Shown: positions 25,207-33,199, numbered from the stretch's first letter. The stretch is 40,143 nucleotides of DNA from Candidatus Alistipes faecigallinarum (GCA_019115605.1 DXDG01000012.1:1-40143), one strand, 5' to 3'. The notes: generated by a model not told the origin, from the letters alone. A program made the numbers and translations.

Positions 25207-26172
25207 ATGTACAAGTTCAAACCCATTTTGAAATCGATGCTCTGGGGCGGTGAGAAGATCATCCCCTACAAACGGATCGTTTCCGACCAGAAACAGGTCG
25301 GCGAGAGCTGGGAGCTCTCGGGCGTCAAGGGCAACGAATCGGTCGTTGCCGAGGGTCCCGAGGCCGGCACGACGCTGCCCGAGCTGATCGCACGCCACGG
25401 CGCCGCCCTGCTGGGCAAGGCCAACTTCGAACGCTTCGGCGAGGAGTTCCCGCTGCTCATCAAGTTCATCGACGCCCGGCAGGACCTCTCGATCCAGGTG
25501 CACCCGAACGACGAACTGGCCTGGAAACGCCACCAGTCGAAGGGCAAGACCGAAATGTGGTACGTCGTGGCGACGGACGAAGGCGCCCACCTGCGTTCGG
25601 GATTCGCCAAGCAGGTAACGCCGGCCGAATACGCCGCCAGCGTCGAGAACAACACGATCACCGACCTGCTGACCGACTACGCGATCCATCCGGGCGACGT
25701 CTTCTTCCTTCCGGCAGGCCGCGTGCACTCGATCGGCGCCGGAGCCTTCATCGCCGAGATCCAGCAGACCTCAAACATCACCTACCGCATCTACGACTTC
25801 AACCGGCGCGACGCCAACGGCAACACCCGGGAGCTGCATACCGAACTGGCCAAGGAGGCCATCGACTACACCGTGCTGCCCGACTACCGCACGCACTACA
25901 CCCCGGCACGGGACAGCGAGGTGGAGCTCGTATCGTGCCCCTACTTCACCACCTCGCTGCTCGATCTGGACGAAGAGCGCACGATCGACCTCACGACGCT
26001 GGATTCGTTCCTCGTGGTGATCTGCATCGAGGGCGCCGGCACGCTCCGCGAAGACAACGGCACGCCGGTTGCGGTGCATCAGGGAGAAACGGTTCTGATT
26101 CCCGCCTCGACGAAAAGCCTGCACATCGCCCCCGACGGCGCGATGAAGATCCTGACCAGCTGCATCCGCTGA
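25207..26172 (+). CDS. manA: Mannose-6-phosphate isomerase, class I
   Basis: The enzyme interconverts mannose 6-phosphate and fructose 6-phosphate, linking mannose use to glycolysis and to GDP-sugar synthesis. The 321 residues are a short class I form typical of Bacteroidetes and Firmicutes. Zinc ligands lie in SIQVHPNDELAWK, KTEMWYVV and LPAGRVHSIGAGAF, followed by EIQQTSNITYRIYDF. The C-terminal cupin part (ETVLIPASTKSLHI) is complete. It lies 73 bases after the glucokinase gene and before a strong terminator. Confidence 0.95.
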   Translation: MYKFKPILKSMLWGGEKIIPYKRIVSDQKQVGESWELSGVKGNESVVAEGPEAGTTLPELIARHGAALLGKANFERFGEEFPLLIKFIDARQDLSIQVHPNDELAWKRHQSKGKTEMWYVVATDEGAHLRSGFAKQVTPAEYAASVENNTITDLLTDYAIHPGDVFFLPAGRVHSIGAGAFIAEIQQTSNITYRIYDFNRRDANGNTRELHTELAKEAIDYTVLPDYRTHYTPARDSEVELVSCPYFTTSLLDLDEERTIDLTTLDSFLVVICIEGAGTLREDNGTPVAVHQGETVLIPASTKSLHIAPDGAMKILTSCIR

Positions 26173-26202
26173 CCCCGCACGCCCGGAGATCCCGACTGTT
26201 CG

Positions 26203-26238
26203 AAGCCCGCCTTTTTTCCGGAAAAGGCGGGCTTTTTT
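26203..26238 (+). terminator. Terminator after manA
   Basis: AAGCCCGCCTTTT (26203-26215) pairs with AAAAGGCGGGCTT (26222-26234) around a six-base loop and is followed by more T residues. Confidence 0.92.
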
Positions 26239-26273
26239 CACCCTCCGCGGTTGCATTTGTGCGTTTTTTCCCG

Positions 26274-26281
26274 TAACTTTG
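26274..26281 (+). promoter_or_regulatory. -7 box of the amino-sugar operon
   Basis: TAACTTTG matches TAnnTTTG and lies 44 bases before the kinase ATG at 26326. TTGC at 26251-26254 is a weak -33 candidate 19 bases upstream. This promoter would serve the kinase, CBM9-like and NagB genes. Confidence 0.6.
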
Positions 26282-26325
26282 GGATTCCGAACTTGAGATT
26301 CAAGCAAGCCAAACGAGCCAAAACC

Positions 26326-27426
26326 ATGAAGACCGATTTACAGGCCATTGCCTCATGCTTCGCCCTGGAAGGCGCAATCGAATCGATCGATTCGCTGGGT
26401 GAAGGCTTCATCAACGACACCTTCCTCATCCGAACCGGAGCCGGAACTCCCGACTACATTCTCCAGCGCAAGAACAAGGAGGTCTTCCCCGATGTTCCGG
26501 CCATGATGGAGAACATCCGCAAGGTTACCGAACACATCCGGCGCCGTGTAATGGAAGAGGGGGGCGATCCGCAGCGGGAGGCGATGACCGTCATCCCGAC
26601 CCGCGACGGAGCACTCTGCCACCGTGACCCGCAGGGCGAATACTGGGCCGTCTCGATCTTCATCGACGACACGATCTCTTACAACAAGGCCGACTCACCG
26701 GAACTGGCCCGCAAGGGCGGCGAGGGGATCGGCCGTTTTCAATCCCAGCTGGCCGATTTCGACGAGCCGCTGGCCGAGACGATCAAGGGATTCCACGACA
26801 TCCGCCACCGCTTCGTGCAGTGGGACGAGGCGCTCGCACGCGATGCCGCGCACCGCAAGGCCGCCCTCGCGGAGGAGATCGGCTGGATCGAGGAGCGCCG
26901 CACGGAGATGCTCGACTTCTGGCATCTGGTGGAGGAGGGCGTGATTCCCGCCCGCGTTACGCACAACGACACGAAGATCAACAACATCCTCTTCGACCGT
27001 GAGGGCAGGGTCCTCTGCGTCATCGACCTCGACACGGTGATGCGCTCCACCTCGCTCAACGACTTCGGGGATGCCATCCGCTCCTACTGCAACACGGGCG
27101 ACGAGGACGACCGCGACCTTGCGCGCGTCGGCATGTCGATCGAAATGTTCCGCGCCTACACCGAAGGATATCTCTCGCAGCGCGCCGCGCAGCTGCTGCC
27201 CGTCGAAATGGACCACCTGGCCTTCGCGGCCCGCTACATCACTTACGAACAGGTGCTGCGCTTCCTGATGGACTACATCGACGGCGACAAATACTACAAG
27301 ACCAAATATGCGGAGCACAACCTCGTGCGCACGCACGCCCAGTACCGGCTGCTGCAGAGCATCGAGGAGCAGTACCCCGAGATGTGCCGCATCGTCGCGG
27401 AGACGGCGGCCAAATACCGACACTGA
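26326..27426 (+). CDS. N-acetylhexosamine 1-kinase-like phosphotransferase
   Basis: This protein has 366 residues from the ATG at 26326; the frame is open upstream, but the -7 box at 26274-26281 sits there. It belongs to the APH-fold kinases and resembles bifidobacterial NahK along its length: FALEGAIESIDSLGEGFIND near the start, VTHNDTKINNILFD with the catalytic Asp (about 211-224), VIDLDTVM, FGDAIRSY, MFRAYTEGYL and YAEHNLVRTHAQYRLL near the end. NahK phosphorylates GlcNAc or GalNAc at C1. The downstream NagB genes support an amino-sugar substrate. The comparison is from memory, and other sugar specificities are possible. Confidence 0.82.
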   Translation: MKTDLQAIASCFALEGAIESIDSLGEGFINDTFLIRTGAGTPDYILQRKNKEVFPDVPAMMENIRKVTEHIRRRVMEEGGDPQREAMTVIPTRDGALCHRDPQGEYWAVSIFIDDTISYNKADSPELARKGGEGIGRFQSQLADFDEPLAETIKGFHDIRHRFVQWDEALARDAAHRKAALAEEIGWIEERRTEMLDFWHLVEEGVIPARVTHNDTKINNILFDREGRVLCVIDLDTVMRSTSLNDFGDAIRSYCNTGDEDDRDLARVGMSIEMFRAYTEGYLSQRAAQLLPVEMDHLAFAARYITYEQVLRFLMDYIDGDKYYKTKYAEHNLVRTHAQYRLLQSIEEQYPEMCRIVAETAAKYRH

Positions 27427-27427
27427 C

Positions 27428-28072
27428 ATGCTGGAAGTACGCAAGATCACGGGCATACGCCCCAACGACTGGGAGGTCGTGGACCGGGCCTTCGACTCGG
27501 TCGAACCCCAGAAAATCGCCTGCTGCAACTGGGCGGACGAATACCCCTACACACCCGACGTGCGCTTCCGCATGTTCCACACGGGCGACTACCTGATGGT
27601 GCGTTTCGACGTTGCGGAGCGCTACACCGCAGCCCTTGTTGACGAGGACAACGGACGCGTATGGACCGACTCCTGCGTGGAGATCTTCATCGCGCCCGAC
27701 GAAGAGACCTACTACAATTTCGAGACCTCGTGCATCGGGCACATGCTCCTCGGCGCACACCGCCGGGGCGAGAAGACCGTGCCGGCGCCGCCCGAGGTGC
27801 TGGCGAGCGTCAAGCGCCACACGTCGCTTCCGAGCACCCCGTTCGAGGAGCGCGTGGGAGACAACCGCTGGCATGTCGTGCTGGCCATTCCGCCGCAGGC
27901 GCTCTTCCAGCACGGGCTGGAGGACTGGAGCGGCCTGGAGCTCCGCGCCAACCTCTACAAGTGCGGCGACAACCTCTCGCACCCCCATTTCCTGTCGTGG
28001 CGCCCCATACGGACGGAGAAGCCCAACTTCCACCGCCCGGAATTTTTCGATCATGTCAAGTTAGCCAAATAA
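27428..28072 (+). CDS. CBM9-like domain protein
   Basis: This protein has 214 residues from the ATG at 27428, one base after the kinase stop. It is a beta-sandwich resembling carbohydrate-binding family 9: VRFRMFHTGDYLMVRFDV, VWTDSCVEIFIAPDEETYYN, FETSCIGHMLLG, and a terminal LSHPHFLSWRPIRTEKPNFH. There is no signal peptide, unlike secreted CBM9 proteins, so the role is probably intracellular. It is translationally close to both neighbours (4 bases to the NagB fusion), which ties it to amino-sugar metabolism. Confidence 0.8.
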   Translation: MLEVRKITGIRPNDWEVVDRAFDSVEPQKIACCNWADEYPYTPDVRFRMFHTGDYLMVRFDVAERYTAALVDEDNGRVWTDSCVEIFIAPDEETYYNFETSCIGHMLLGAHRRGEKTVPAPPEVLASVKRHTSLPSTPFEERVGDNRWHVVLAIPPQALFQHGLEDWSGLELRANLYKCGDNLSHPHFLSWRPIRTEKPNFHRPEFFDHVKLAK

Positions 28073-28076
28073 CACT

Positions 28077-29996
28077 ATGAACAACAAGTATTCACTTCCG
28101 AAGGACGGCGGTCTGATCGAGGATCTGACCCCGCGCGACATTCTCCATCGCTACGAGAAAATCAGTACGAGCATATACGAGAGCGAGTACACGGCCGTGC
28201 AGCATGTCGCCAATACGATCGTCAGCGCGATCGCCGCACACACCGGCCCGGAGCCGTTCGTGCTGGGCATCACCACCGGACGTACGCCCCTGGGCCTCTA
28301 CAACGAGCTGGTAAGACGCCACAAGGCCGGGCAGGTCAGCTTCGGCAACGTGGCCGTATTCAGTCTCGACGAGTTCTACCCGATCCGCTCGAACGAGCAG
28401 CAGAGCCGCAACTACCGCATCCACGAGGAGTTCCTCAACCACATCGACATCAAGCCCGAGAACATCCACATTCCCGACGGAACGATCGCCGAGAACAAGG
28501 TTTCGGAGTATTGCGATGCCTACGACCGTGCCGCCGGCAAGATCGATCTGATGATTATCGGCGTCGGCGAGAACGGACAGATCGGCTTCAACGAGCCGGG
28601 TTCGTACGCCCGTTCGCGCACGCGTCTCGTGAAGCTTTCGTACAACACCCTCAAGGTGCAGTCGGGAGCCTTCTACGGCGTGGAGAACACCCCGAAGATG
28701 GCTATTACGATGGGCATCGGAACGATCATGCGGGCCAAGCGCATCATCCTGATGGCCTGGGGCGAGGACAAGTCGCACATCGTGCAGAAGGTCGTCGAGG
28801 GCGAGGTTACGAGCCAGGTTCCGGCATCCTACCTGCAGGCGCACACCGACATCGAGGTGGTCGTGGACAAGAATGCCGCACAGGAGCTCACCCGCGAGCA
28901 GACACCGTGGCTCGTAGGCCCCTGCGAGTGGACCCCGAAGTTCGTCCGCAAGGCCGTCGTATGGCTCTGCGGAGTGGTGAAGAAGCCGATTCTGAAGCTC
29001 ACCTACAACGACTATATCGAGAACTCGCTCGGCGAGCTGCTCGAACAGGGCCGCACCTACGACCGAATCAACATCGACGTTTTCAACGACCTGCAGCACA
29101 CCATCACGGGCTGGCCGGGCGGCAAACCCAATGCCGACGACTCGACGCGTCCGGTCGCCTCGACGCCGTTCCCCAAGCGTGTGGTGATCTTCTCGCCCCA
29201 CCCCGACGACGACGTCATCTCGATGGGCGGCACCTTCATCCGGCTCGTACAGCAGGGCCACGACGTGCATGTGGCCTACGAGACGTCGGGCAACGTCGCC
29301 GTGCATGACGACGTCGTGCTGCAGAATATCGACACCTCGCGCGAACTGGGCTACGGAGACCACTACGCCGAGGTCGAGAAGATCATCGCCGGCAAGAAGA
29401 AGGGACAGCCCGAGCCGCGCGCCCTGCTCGATATCAAGGGTTCGATCCGCCGCGCCGAGGCCCGCGCCGCCGTACGTTCGTTCGGCCTGAATCCCGACAC
29501 GAACGCCCACTTCCTGAACCTGCCCTTCTACGAGACGGGCGGCATCAAGAAGGGTCAGCTCACCGAGAAGGATATCAACATCATCGTTGAGCTGCTCCGC
29601 AAGGTGCAGCCGCACCAGATCTATGCCGCCGGCGACCTGGCAGACCCCCACGGAACGCACCGCACCTGCATGGAGGCCGTACTGGCCGCTCTGGAGGTGG
29701 TCAAGGACGACGCCTGGATGAAGGAGTGCCACCTGTGGCTCTACCGCGGCGCCTGGATGGAGTGGGATCTCGGCATGGTCGACATGGCCGTGCCCCTGTC
29801 GCCCGACGAGCTGATCATGAAGCGCCACGCCATCTACCGCCACCTCTCGCAGAAGGATATCATGCCCTTCCCGGGCGACGACCCCCGCGAGTTCTGGCAG
29901 CGCGCCGAAGAGCGTACGCAGAATACGGCCAAGCTCTACGACCAGCTCGGCATGGCCGAATACCAGGCCATCGAGGTCTTCGTGAAAATGTTCTAA
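28077..29996 (+). CDS. NagB-like domain fused to a PIG-L (LmbE-like) deacetylase
   Basis: This is a 639-residue, two-domain cytoplasmic protein. Residues about 25-290 are homologous to glucosamine-6-phosphate deaminase. Asp98 (equivalent to Asp72 of E. coli NagB) is kept in SLDEFYP, but the active-site motif reads GVGENGQIGFNEP. Asn166 and Gln168 therefore replace the catalytic Asp141 and His143; Glu173 matches Glu148. Residues about 365-639 form a PIG-L metal-dependent deacetylase with an intact zinc motif (His375, Asp377 and Asp378 in SPHPDDD; His525 and His528 in DPHGTH). The second half probably removes an acetyl group from a GlcNAc-type sugar; the first may bind or sense a sugar phosphate. 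A normal nagB follows. Confidence 0.88.
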   Translation: MNNKYSLPKDGGLIEDLTPRDILHRYEKISTSIYESEYTAVQHVANTIVSAIAAHTGPEPFVLGITTGRTPLGLYNELVRRHKAGQVSFGNVAVFSLDEFYPIRSNEQQSRNYRIHEEFLNHIDIKPENIHIPDGTIAENKVSEYCDAYDRAAGKIDLMIIGVGENGQIGFNEPGSYARSRTRLVKLSYNTLKVQSGAFYGVENTPKMAITMGIGTIMRAKRIILMAWGEDKSHIVQKVVEGEVTSQVPASYLQAHTDIEVVVDKNAAQELTREQTPWLVGPCEWTPKFVRKAVVWLCGVVKKPILKLTYNDYIENSLGELLEQGRTYDRINIDVFNDLQHTITGWPGGKPNADDSTRPVASTPFPKRVVIFSPHPDDDVISMGGTFIRLVQQGHDVHVAYETSGNVAVHDDVVLQNIDTSRELGYGDHYAEVEKIIAGKKKGQPEPRALLDIKGSIRRAEARAAVRSFGLNPDTNAHFLNLPFYETGGIKKGQLTEKDINIIVELLRKVQPHQIYAAGDLADPHGTHRTCMEAVLAALEVVKDDAWMKECHLWLYRGAWMEWDLGMVDMAVPLSPDELIMKRHAIYRHLSQKDIMPFPGDDPREFWQRAEERTQNTAKLYDQLGMAEYQAIEVFVKMF

Positions 29997-30009
29997 ACCG
30001 ACAAACCTG

Positions 30010-30048
30010 CCCGGAGCCGGTTCTCCGAACGGAGGAGCGGCTCCCGGG
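30010..30048 (+). other. GC-rich hairpin between the two nagB-related genes
   Basis: CCCGGAGCCG (30010-30019) pairs, with one bulged base, with CGGCTCCCGGG (30038-30048), and the interior pairs further through CTCCG and CGGAG. There is no T-run, so it is more likely an mRNA processing or stabilising element than a terminator. Confidence 0.45.
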
Positions 30049-30065
30049 TTCAAAAAACAAACGAC

Positions 30066-30866
30066 ATGCGTCTTATTATCGAAAATACCCCGCAGCAGGT
30101 AGCCCAGTGGGCCGCCAACTACATCATTGAGCAGATCCGCAACAAGGCACAGCACACCTCATCGCCCTTCGTGCTGGGTCTGCCCACGGGCTCGACCCCG
30201 CTGGAGACCTACAAGGAGCTCATCCGCCGCCACAAGGCCGGCGACGTATCGTTCAAGAACGTCATCACGTTCAACATGGACGAGTATGTGGGACTTCCCG
30301 AGGAGCACCCCGAGAGCTACCACTCGTTCATGTGGAACAACTTCTTCAAGCACATCGACATCAACCCCGACAACGTCAACATCCTCAACGGCAACGCCGA
30401 GGATCTGGTCAAGGAGTGCGCCGACTATGAGGCCCGCATCGTCGAGGCCGGCGGCATCGACCTCTTCATGGGCGGCGTCGGCGAGGACGGGCATATCGCC
30501 TTCAACGAGCCTTTCTCGTCGCTCACCTCGCGTACGCGCATCAAGACCCTGACGCAGGATACGATCCAGGTCAATTCGCGCTTCTTCGGCGGCGACGTGA
30601 CGCTCGTGCCGAAGACCGCCCTGACGGTGGGTGTCGGCACGGTGCTCTCGGCCAAGAAGGTGCTCATCCTCGCGACGGGACCCAAGAAGGCCCGCGCCGT
30701 GCGCCACGGCGTCGAGGGTTCGTACAACCACCAGTGGACCATCTCCGCACTTCAGGTACATCCGAACGGAATCCTGATCTGCGACGAGCCGGCCGCCGGC
30801 GAGCTGCGCGTAGCCACCTACCGCTACTTCAAGGATATCGAGCGCGACAATCTGATCTCGAAATAG
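30066..30866 (+). CDS. nagB: Glucosamine-6-phosphate deaminase
   Basis: NagB converts glucosamine 6-phosphate to fructose 6-phosphate and ammonia, the entry of amino sugars into glycolysis. The 266 residues align with E. coli NagB without gaps in the active site. They show [15 protein letters not shown] (phosphate loop), Asp72 in NMDEYVGLP, and Asp141, His143 and Glu148 in [14 protein letters not shown]. It follows the NagB/PIG-L fusion by 69 bases and is the last gene before a strong terminator. This copy is expected to be the active deaminase. Confidence 0.97.
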   Translation: MRLIIENTPQQVAQWAANYIIEQIRNKAQHTSSPFVLGLPTGSTPLETYKELIRRHKAGDVSFKNVITFNMDEYVGLPEEHPESYHSFMWNNFFKHIDINPDNVNILNGNAEDLVKECADYEARIVEAGGIDLFMGGVGEDGHIAFNEPFSSLTSRTRIKTLTQDTIQVNSRFFGGDVTLVPKTALTVGVGTVLSAKKVLILATGPKKARAVRHGVEGSYNHQWTISALQVHPNGILICDEPAAGELRVATYRYFKDIERDNLISK

Positions 30867-30889
30867 GCCGCCGAAACGGTCTTCGAACG

Positions 30890-30930
30890 AAAAGCCCCGC
30901 AGGATCCATGGATCCTGCGGGGCTTTCTTC
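30890..30930 (+). terminator. Terminator after nagB
   Basis: AAAGCCCCGCAGGATCC (30891-30907) and its exact complement (30910-30926) form a 17-base inverted repeat with a two-base centre, followed by CTTCTT. It may also serve the minus-strand DUF4465 gene ending at 30973. Confidence 0.85.
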
Positions 30931-30972
30931 TTACAAAGGAAGGTTACCCCCGTGCGGGTACCCGGCCGGAAG

Positions 30973-31827
30973 CTACTCCAGATAGAGGTCGTCCAGGCAG
31001 AAGTAGCACGGCGTATAGGAGCCGGCTGCGATCACGGCCTTGAAGGTCAGCTTGTCCACCTCACCCAGCGAGGTGAGATCAACCGGCGTCCAGTCGCTCA
31101 CGCGCGTGGCGCCGTTGACGAGCTGGCACGTTACGGTCTTGCCCTCGGTGCCGTTCAGCCAACCGGTGATCTCCACGGCAAAGCTGTCGGTTGCCTCTCC
31201 CTTGAAATAGGCATAGGTGTAGGTCGAGTTGGCCAGGTAGACCCGCACGGGCTTTACGGCCGTCGTAAACTCGATCTGCGGCGCATTGTAATCCTGGGGC
31301 TCGGACCACCCCGCACCGGCCGTGTTGCCGTCGTAGCCTACGGCAAAGGTTGCCGAGCCGTTGGCGCCGCCCGAAGCCCATACATCGAACTGATTCGTCC
31401 AGTCGGCGGTTTCGGCCGTGGTATTGGCGTGCTGCGAGAGCGCAAAACCGCCCCACGTGTCGGAAACCTTGCCGCTCATGGACATGTCGTAGACCGTACC
31501 GTCGTTGTAGTAGGCTCCGAACATCGCTTCACCGCCGAGTGCCTGGAAATAGAGGCCCTGCCAGTACTTCTGCTCGTAATCGTCCTCCTCGTTGGCATAG
31601 GGTTTTGCCCAGAAGACCTTGTCGCGCGAATAGGCGACCGCACCCGAGGAGTAGACATCGATGTGTCCGAGCGTTACGGGAGCACCGAGGTAGTCCGTCA
31701 GGTTCTCGTCCGACTCGAACGAAATGACACGATAGGCGGGAGCTGCGGGCCCCTCGTCCTTCTCGTCCGAGCAGCCGACCAGAGCCAGCGTTGCGCACAT
31801 GGCAGCGGAAATCAAGATACGTTTCAT
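30973..31827 (-). CDS. DUF4465 surface lipoprotein under a cobalamin riboswitch
   Basis: This is a 284-residue lipoprotein. The signal is MKRILISAAMCATLALVGC with lipobox LVGC and Cys19, followed by SDEKDEG, an acidic stretch resembling lipoprotein surface-export signals in Bacteroidetes. The mature domain fits DUF4465: WGGFALSQHANTTAETADWT, FAVGYDG, PVRVYLANSTYTYAYFKG and a terminal PCYFCLDDLYLE. A cobalamin riboswitch lies upstream on the same strand, so expression should fall when B12 is plentiful and the protein probably helps capture B12 or corrinoids. Surface B12-binding lipoproteins (BtuG, BtuH) are known in gut Bacteroidetes; whether this is a BtuH relative I could not check. No BtuB gene is adjacent. 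Confidence 0.88.
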   Translation of the reverse strand: MKRILISAAMCATLALVGCSDEKDEGPAAPAYRVISFESDENLTDYLGAPVTLGHIDVYSSGAVAYSRDKVFWAKPYANEEDDYEQKYWQGLYFQALGGEAMFGAYYNDGTVYDMSMSGKVSDTWGGFALSQHANTTAETADWTNQFDVWASGGANGSATFAVGYDGNTAGAGWSEPQDYNAPQIEFTTAVKPVRVYLANSTYTYAYFKGEATDSFAVEITGWLNGTEGKTVTCQLVNGATRVSDWTPVDLTSLGEVDKLTFKAVIAAGSYTPCYFCLDDLYLE

Positions 31828-31856
31828 AAATTCAACAAATTAAGGGTATGTAACAT

Positions 31857-31886
31857 AAAAAAACGGTCCCGAAACCTTCCGAGATC
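31857..31886 (-). promoter_or_regulatory. Second possible hairpin with U-run in the DUF4465 leader
   Basis: On the minus strand a weak TCTCG/CGGGA stem is followed after two more bases by G and seven T residues. It is 30 bases before the start codon. It might be a further attenuator, but the stem is only five pairs. Confidence 0.3.
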
Positions 31887-31977
31887 GAATCCTTTTTACC
31901 CGACACACCCGATAACCAACGTTCTTCGTGAAACGCCTCAAGATGCTACGATGCTCCGTTCTCCGCAGATGCGCTCG

Positions 31978-32003
31978 AAAAAAAGATTCTTCCCCCGGGG
32001 AAG
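31978..32003 (-). terminator. Putative riboswitch expression-platform terminator
   Basis: Just downstream of the aptamer on the minus strand, CTTCC and GGAAG form a short GC-rich hairpin (31989-32003), followed by AATC and seven T residues. Termination here in the B12-bound state would stop transcription about 150 bases before the DUF4465 gene. The switching mechanism is inferred. Confidence 0.55.
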
Positions 32004-32150
32004 CTGCAAGGCAGGTCTTCTGGCTCATCCCCGTCGCAACGCCTTCCCAGTCGAAAACCAGTGGCTCCAGCGTGTTGCGACCATCAATCGGGATTTACAG
32101 CAGCGGGAACTGCTGCCGATTTTCACGGCATTCCCTTTTCATCACAGAGG
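32004..32150 (-). ncRNA. Cobalamin (adenosylcobalamin-type) riboswitch
   Basis: The minus strand carries the conserved cobalamin aptamer text in order. It has GGGAATGCCGTGAAAATCGG, then GCTGCTGTAAATCCCG, then GCCACTGG (the B12-box AGCCACTG at 32059-32066), then TGGGAAGGC, and finally GATGAGCCAGAAGACCTGCC (32010-32029). The transcript would start about 45 bases upstream from the divergent promoter at 32203-32210. Binding of B12 normally switches off genes for B12 uptake or synthesis. Exact outer limits are approximate. With the 150-base leader this fills most of the gene-free stretch 31828-32260. Confidence 0.93.
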
Positions 32151-32202
32151 ACGAAACGACCGTCGCCGGACGACCGCCGGTCCTTTGTGAACCATTGCGG
32201 CG

Positions 32203-32210
32203 CAAAGTTA
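32203..32210 (-). promoter_or_regulatory. -7 box for the riboswitch/DUF4465 transcript
   Basis: The minus strand reads TAACTTTG, matching TAnnTTTG, about 50 bases upstream of the aptamer. It is divergent from, and only 13 bases away from, the fabD -7 box. Confidence 0.6.
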
Positions 32211-32223
32211 GAAAATAAATTCG

Positions 32224-32231
32224 TATCTTTG
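32224..32231 (+). promoter_or_regulatory. -7 box of fabD
   Basis: TATCTTTG lies 29 bases before the fabD ATG. No TTTG is present 20 bases upstream, where the divergent promoter sits. Confidence 0.6.
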
Positions 32232-32260
32232 CCCCTGCAAACAAAAAAATTGCTGTAACC

Positions 32261-33142
32261 ATGAAGCATGCATACGTTTTCCCCGGACAGGGGGCCCAGG
32301 CTGTCGGCATGGGTAAAGACCTCTACGACAACGTTCCCGTTGCCAAGGAGCTTTTCGAGAAGGCCAACGAAATCCTCGGATTCCGCATTACGGACATCAT
32401 GTTCGCCGGTACGCCCGATGAGCTCAAGCAGACCAAAGTCACGCAGCCCGCGGTATTCCTCCACTCGGTTATCATGGCCAAGGCCCTCGACGTGAAGCCC
32501 GACGCCGTCGCCGGACACTCGCTCGGAGAGTTCTCGGCCCTGGTCGTTGCGGGAGCCCTGTCCTTCGAGGACGGTCTGAAGCTCGTCTCGAAACGTGCCA
32601 TGGCCATGCAGGCCGCCTGCGAAGCCCGGCCCGGCACGATGGCCGCCATCCTCGGCCTTGAGGACAAGACCGTCGAGGAGATCTGCGCCTCGATCGACGG
32701 CGTGGTGGTAGCCGCCAACTACAACTGCCCGGGACAGCTCGTCATCTCGGGTGCCGTGGAGGCCGTGGAGGCCGCCTGCGAGAAGGCAAAGGCTGCGGGT
32801 GCCCGCCGTGCGCTGCGCCTGCCCGTCGGCGGAGCATTCCACTCGCCGCTCATGGAGCCCGCCAAGCAGGAGCTCGAGAAGGCCATCAACGAGGCGCCGT
32901 TCCAGACTCCGGCCTGCCCGATCTACCAGAACGTGGATGCAAAACCCTATACCGATCCCGCCGCCATCAAGGCCAACCTGATCGCGCAGCTGACCGCTCC
33001 GGTACGCTGGACCTACATCGTCAAGAACATGCTGGCCGACGGCGTTACGGAGTTCACCGAACTCGGCCCCGGCACGGTGCTCCAGGGCCTGATCCACAAG
33101 GTCGATCCCGAAGCTGCCGTTACGTCGAAATCAACGCTCTGA
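32261..33142 (+). CDS. fabD: Malonyl-CoA:acyl carrier protein transacylase
   Basis: FabD loads malonyl groups from CoA onto acyl carrier protein for fatty acid elongation in the cytoplasm. The 293 residues are of normal length. The motif FPGQGAQAVGMGKDL is at 7-21, the nucleophile Ser87 is in AGHSLGEFSALV, and the catalytic His is in LPVGGAFHSPLM. The final EFTELGPGTVLQGLIHK is typical. It is a single-gene unit, with its own promoter and a strong terminator 19 bases after the stop. The other fab genes are not in the window. Confidence 0.96.
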   Translation: MKHAYVFPGQGAQAVGMGKDLYDNVPVAKELFEKANEILGFRITDIMFAGTPDELKQTKVTQPAVFLHSVIMAKALDVKPDAVAGHSLGEFSALVVAGALSFEDGLKLVSKRAMAMQAACEARPGTMAAILGLEDKTVEEICASIDGVVVAANYNCPGQLVISGAVEAVEAACEKAKAAGARRALRLPVGGAFHSPLMEPAKQELEKAINEAPFQTPACPIYQNVDAKPYTDPAAIKANLIAQLTAPVRWTYIVKNMLADGVTEFTELGPGTVLQGLIHKVDPEAAVTSKSTL

Positions 33143-33160
33143 TCGAGTCCAAACAGCGCA

Positions 33161-33199
33161 AAAATGGAACAATCTGGAAATCAGATTGTTCCATTTTTT
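33161..33199 (+). terminator. Terminator of fabD
   Basis: Bases 33161-33176 and 33182-33197 are an exact 16-base inverted repeat with a five-base loop, ending in six T residues. Confidence 0.93.

Noticed and set aside
28077..29996. Frameshifted or chimeric nagB pseudogene
   Set aside because: The frame is intact for 639 residues, both domains are complete, and the deacetylase metal site is conserved. The changed NagB residues look like divergence, not decay.
28092..30155. A 687-residue minus-strand frame opposite the NagB fusion
   Set aside because: It is antisense to a protein with clear domains and motifs, and has no promoter or domain of its own.
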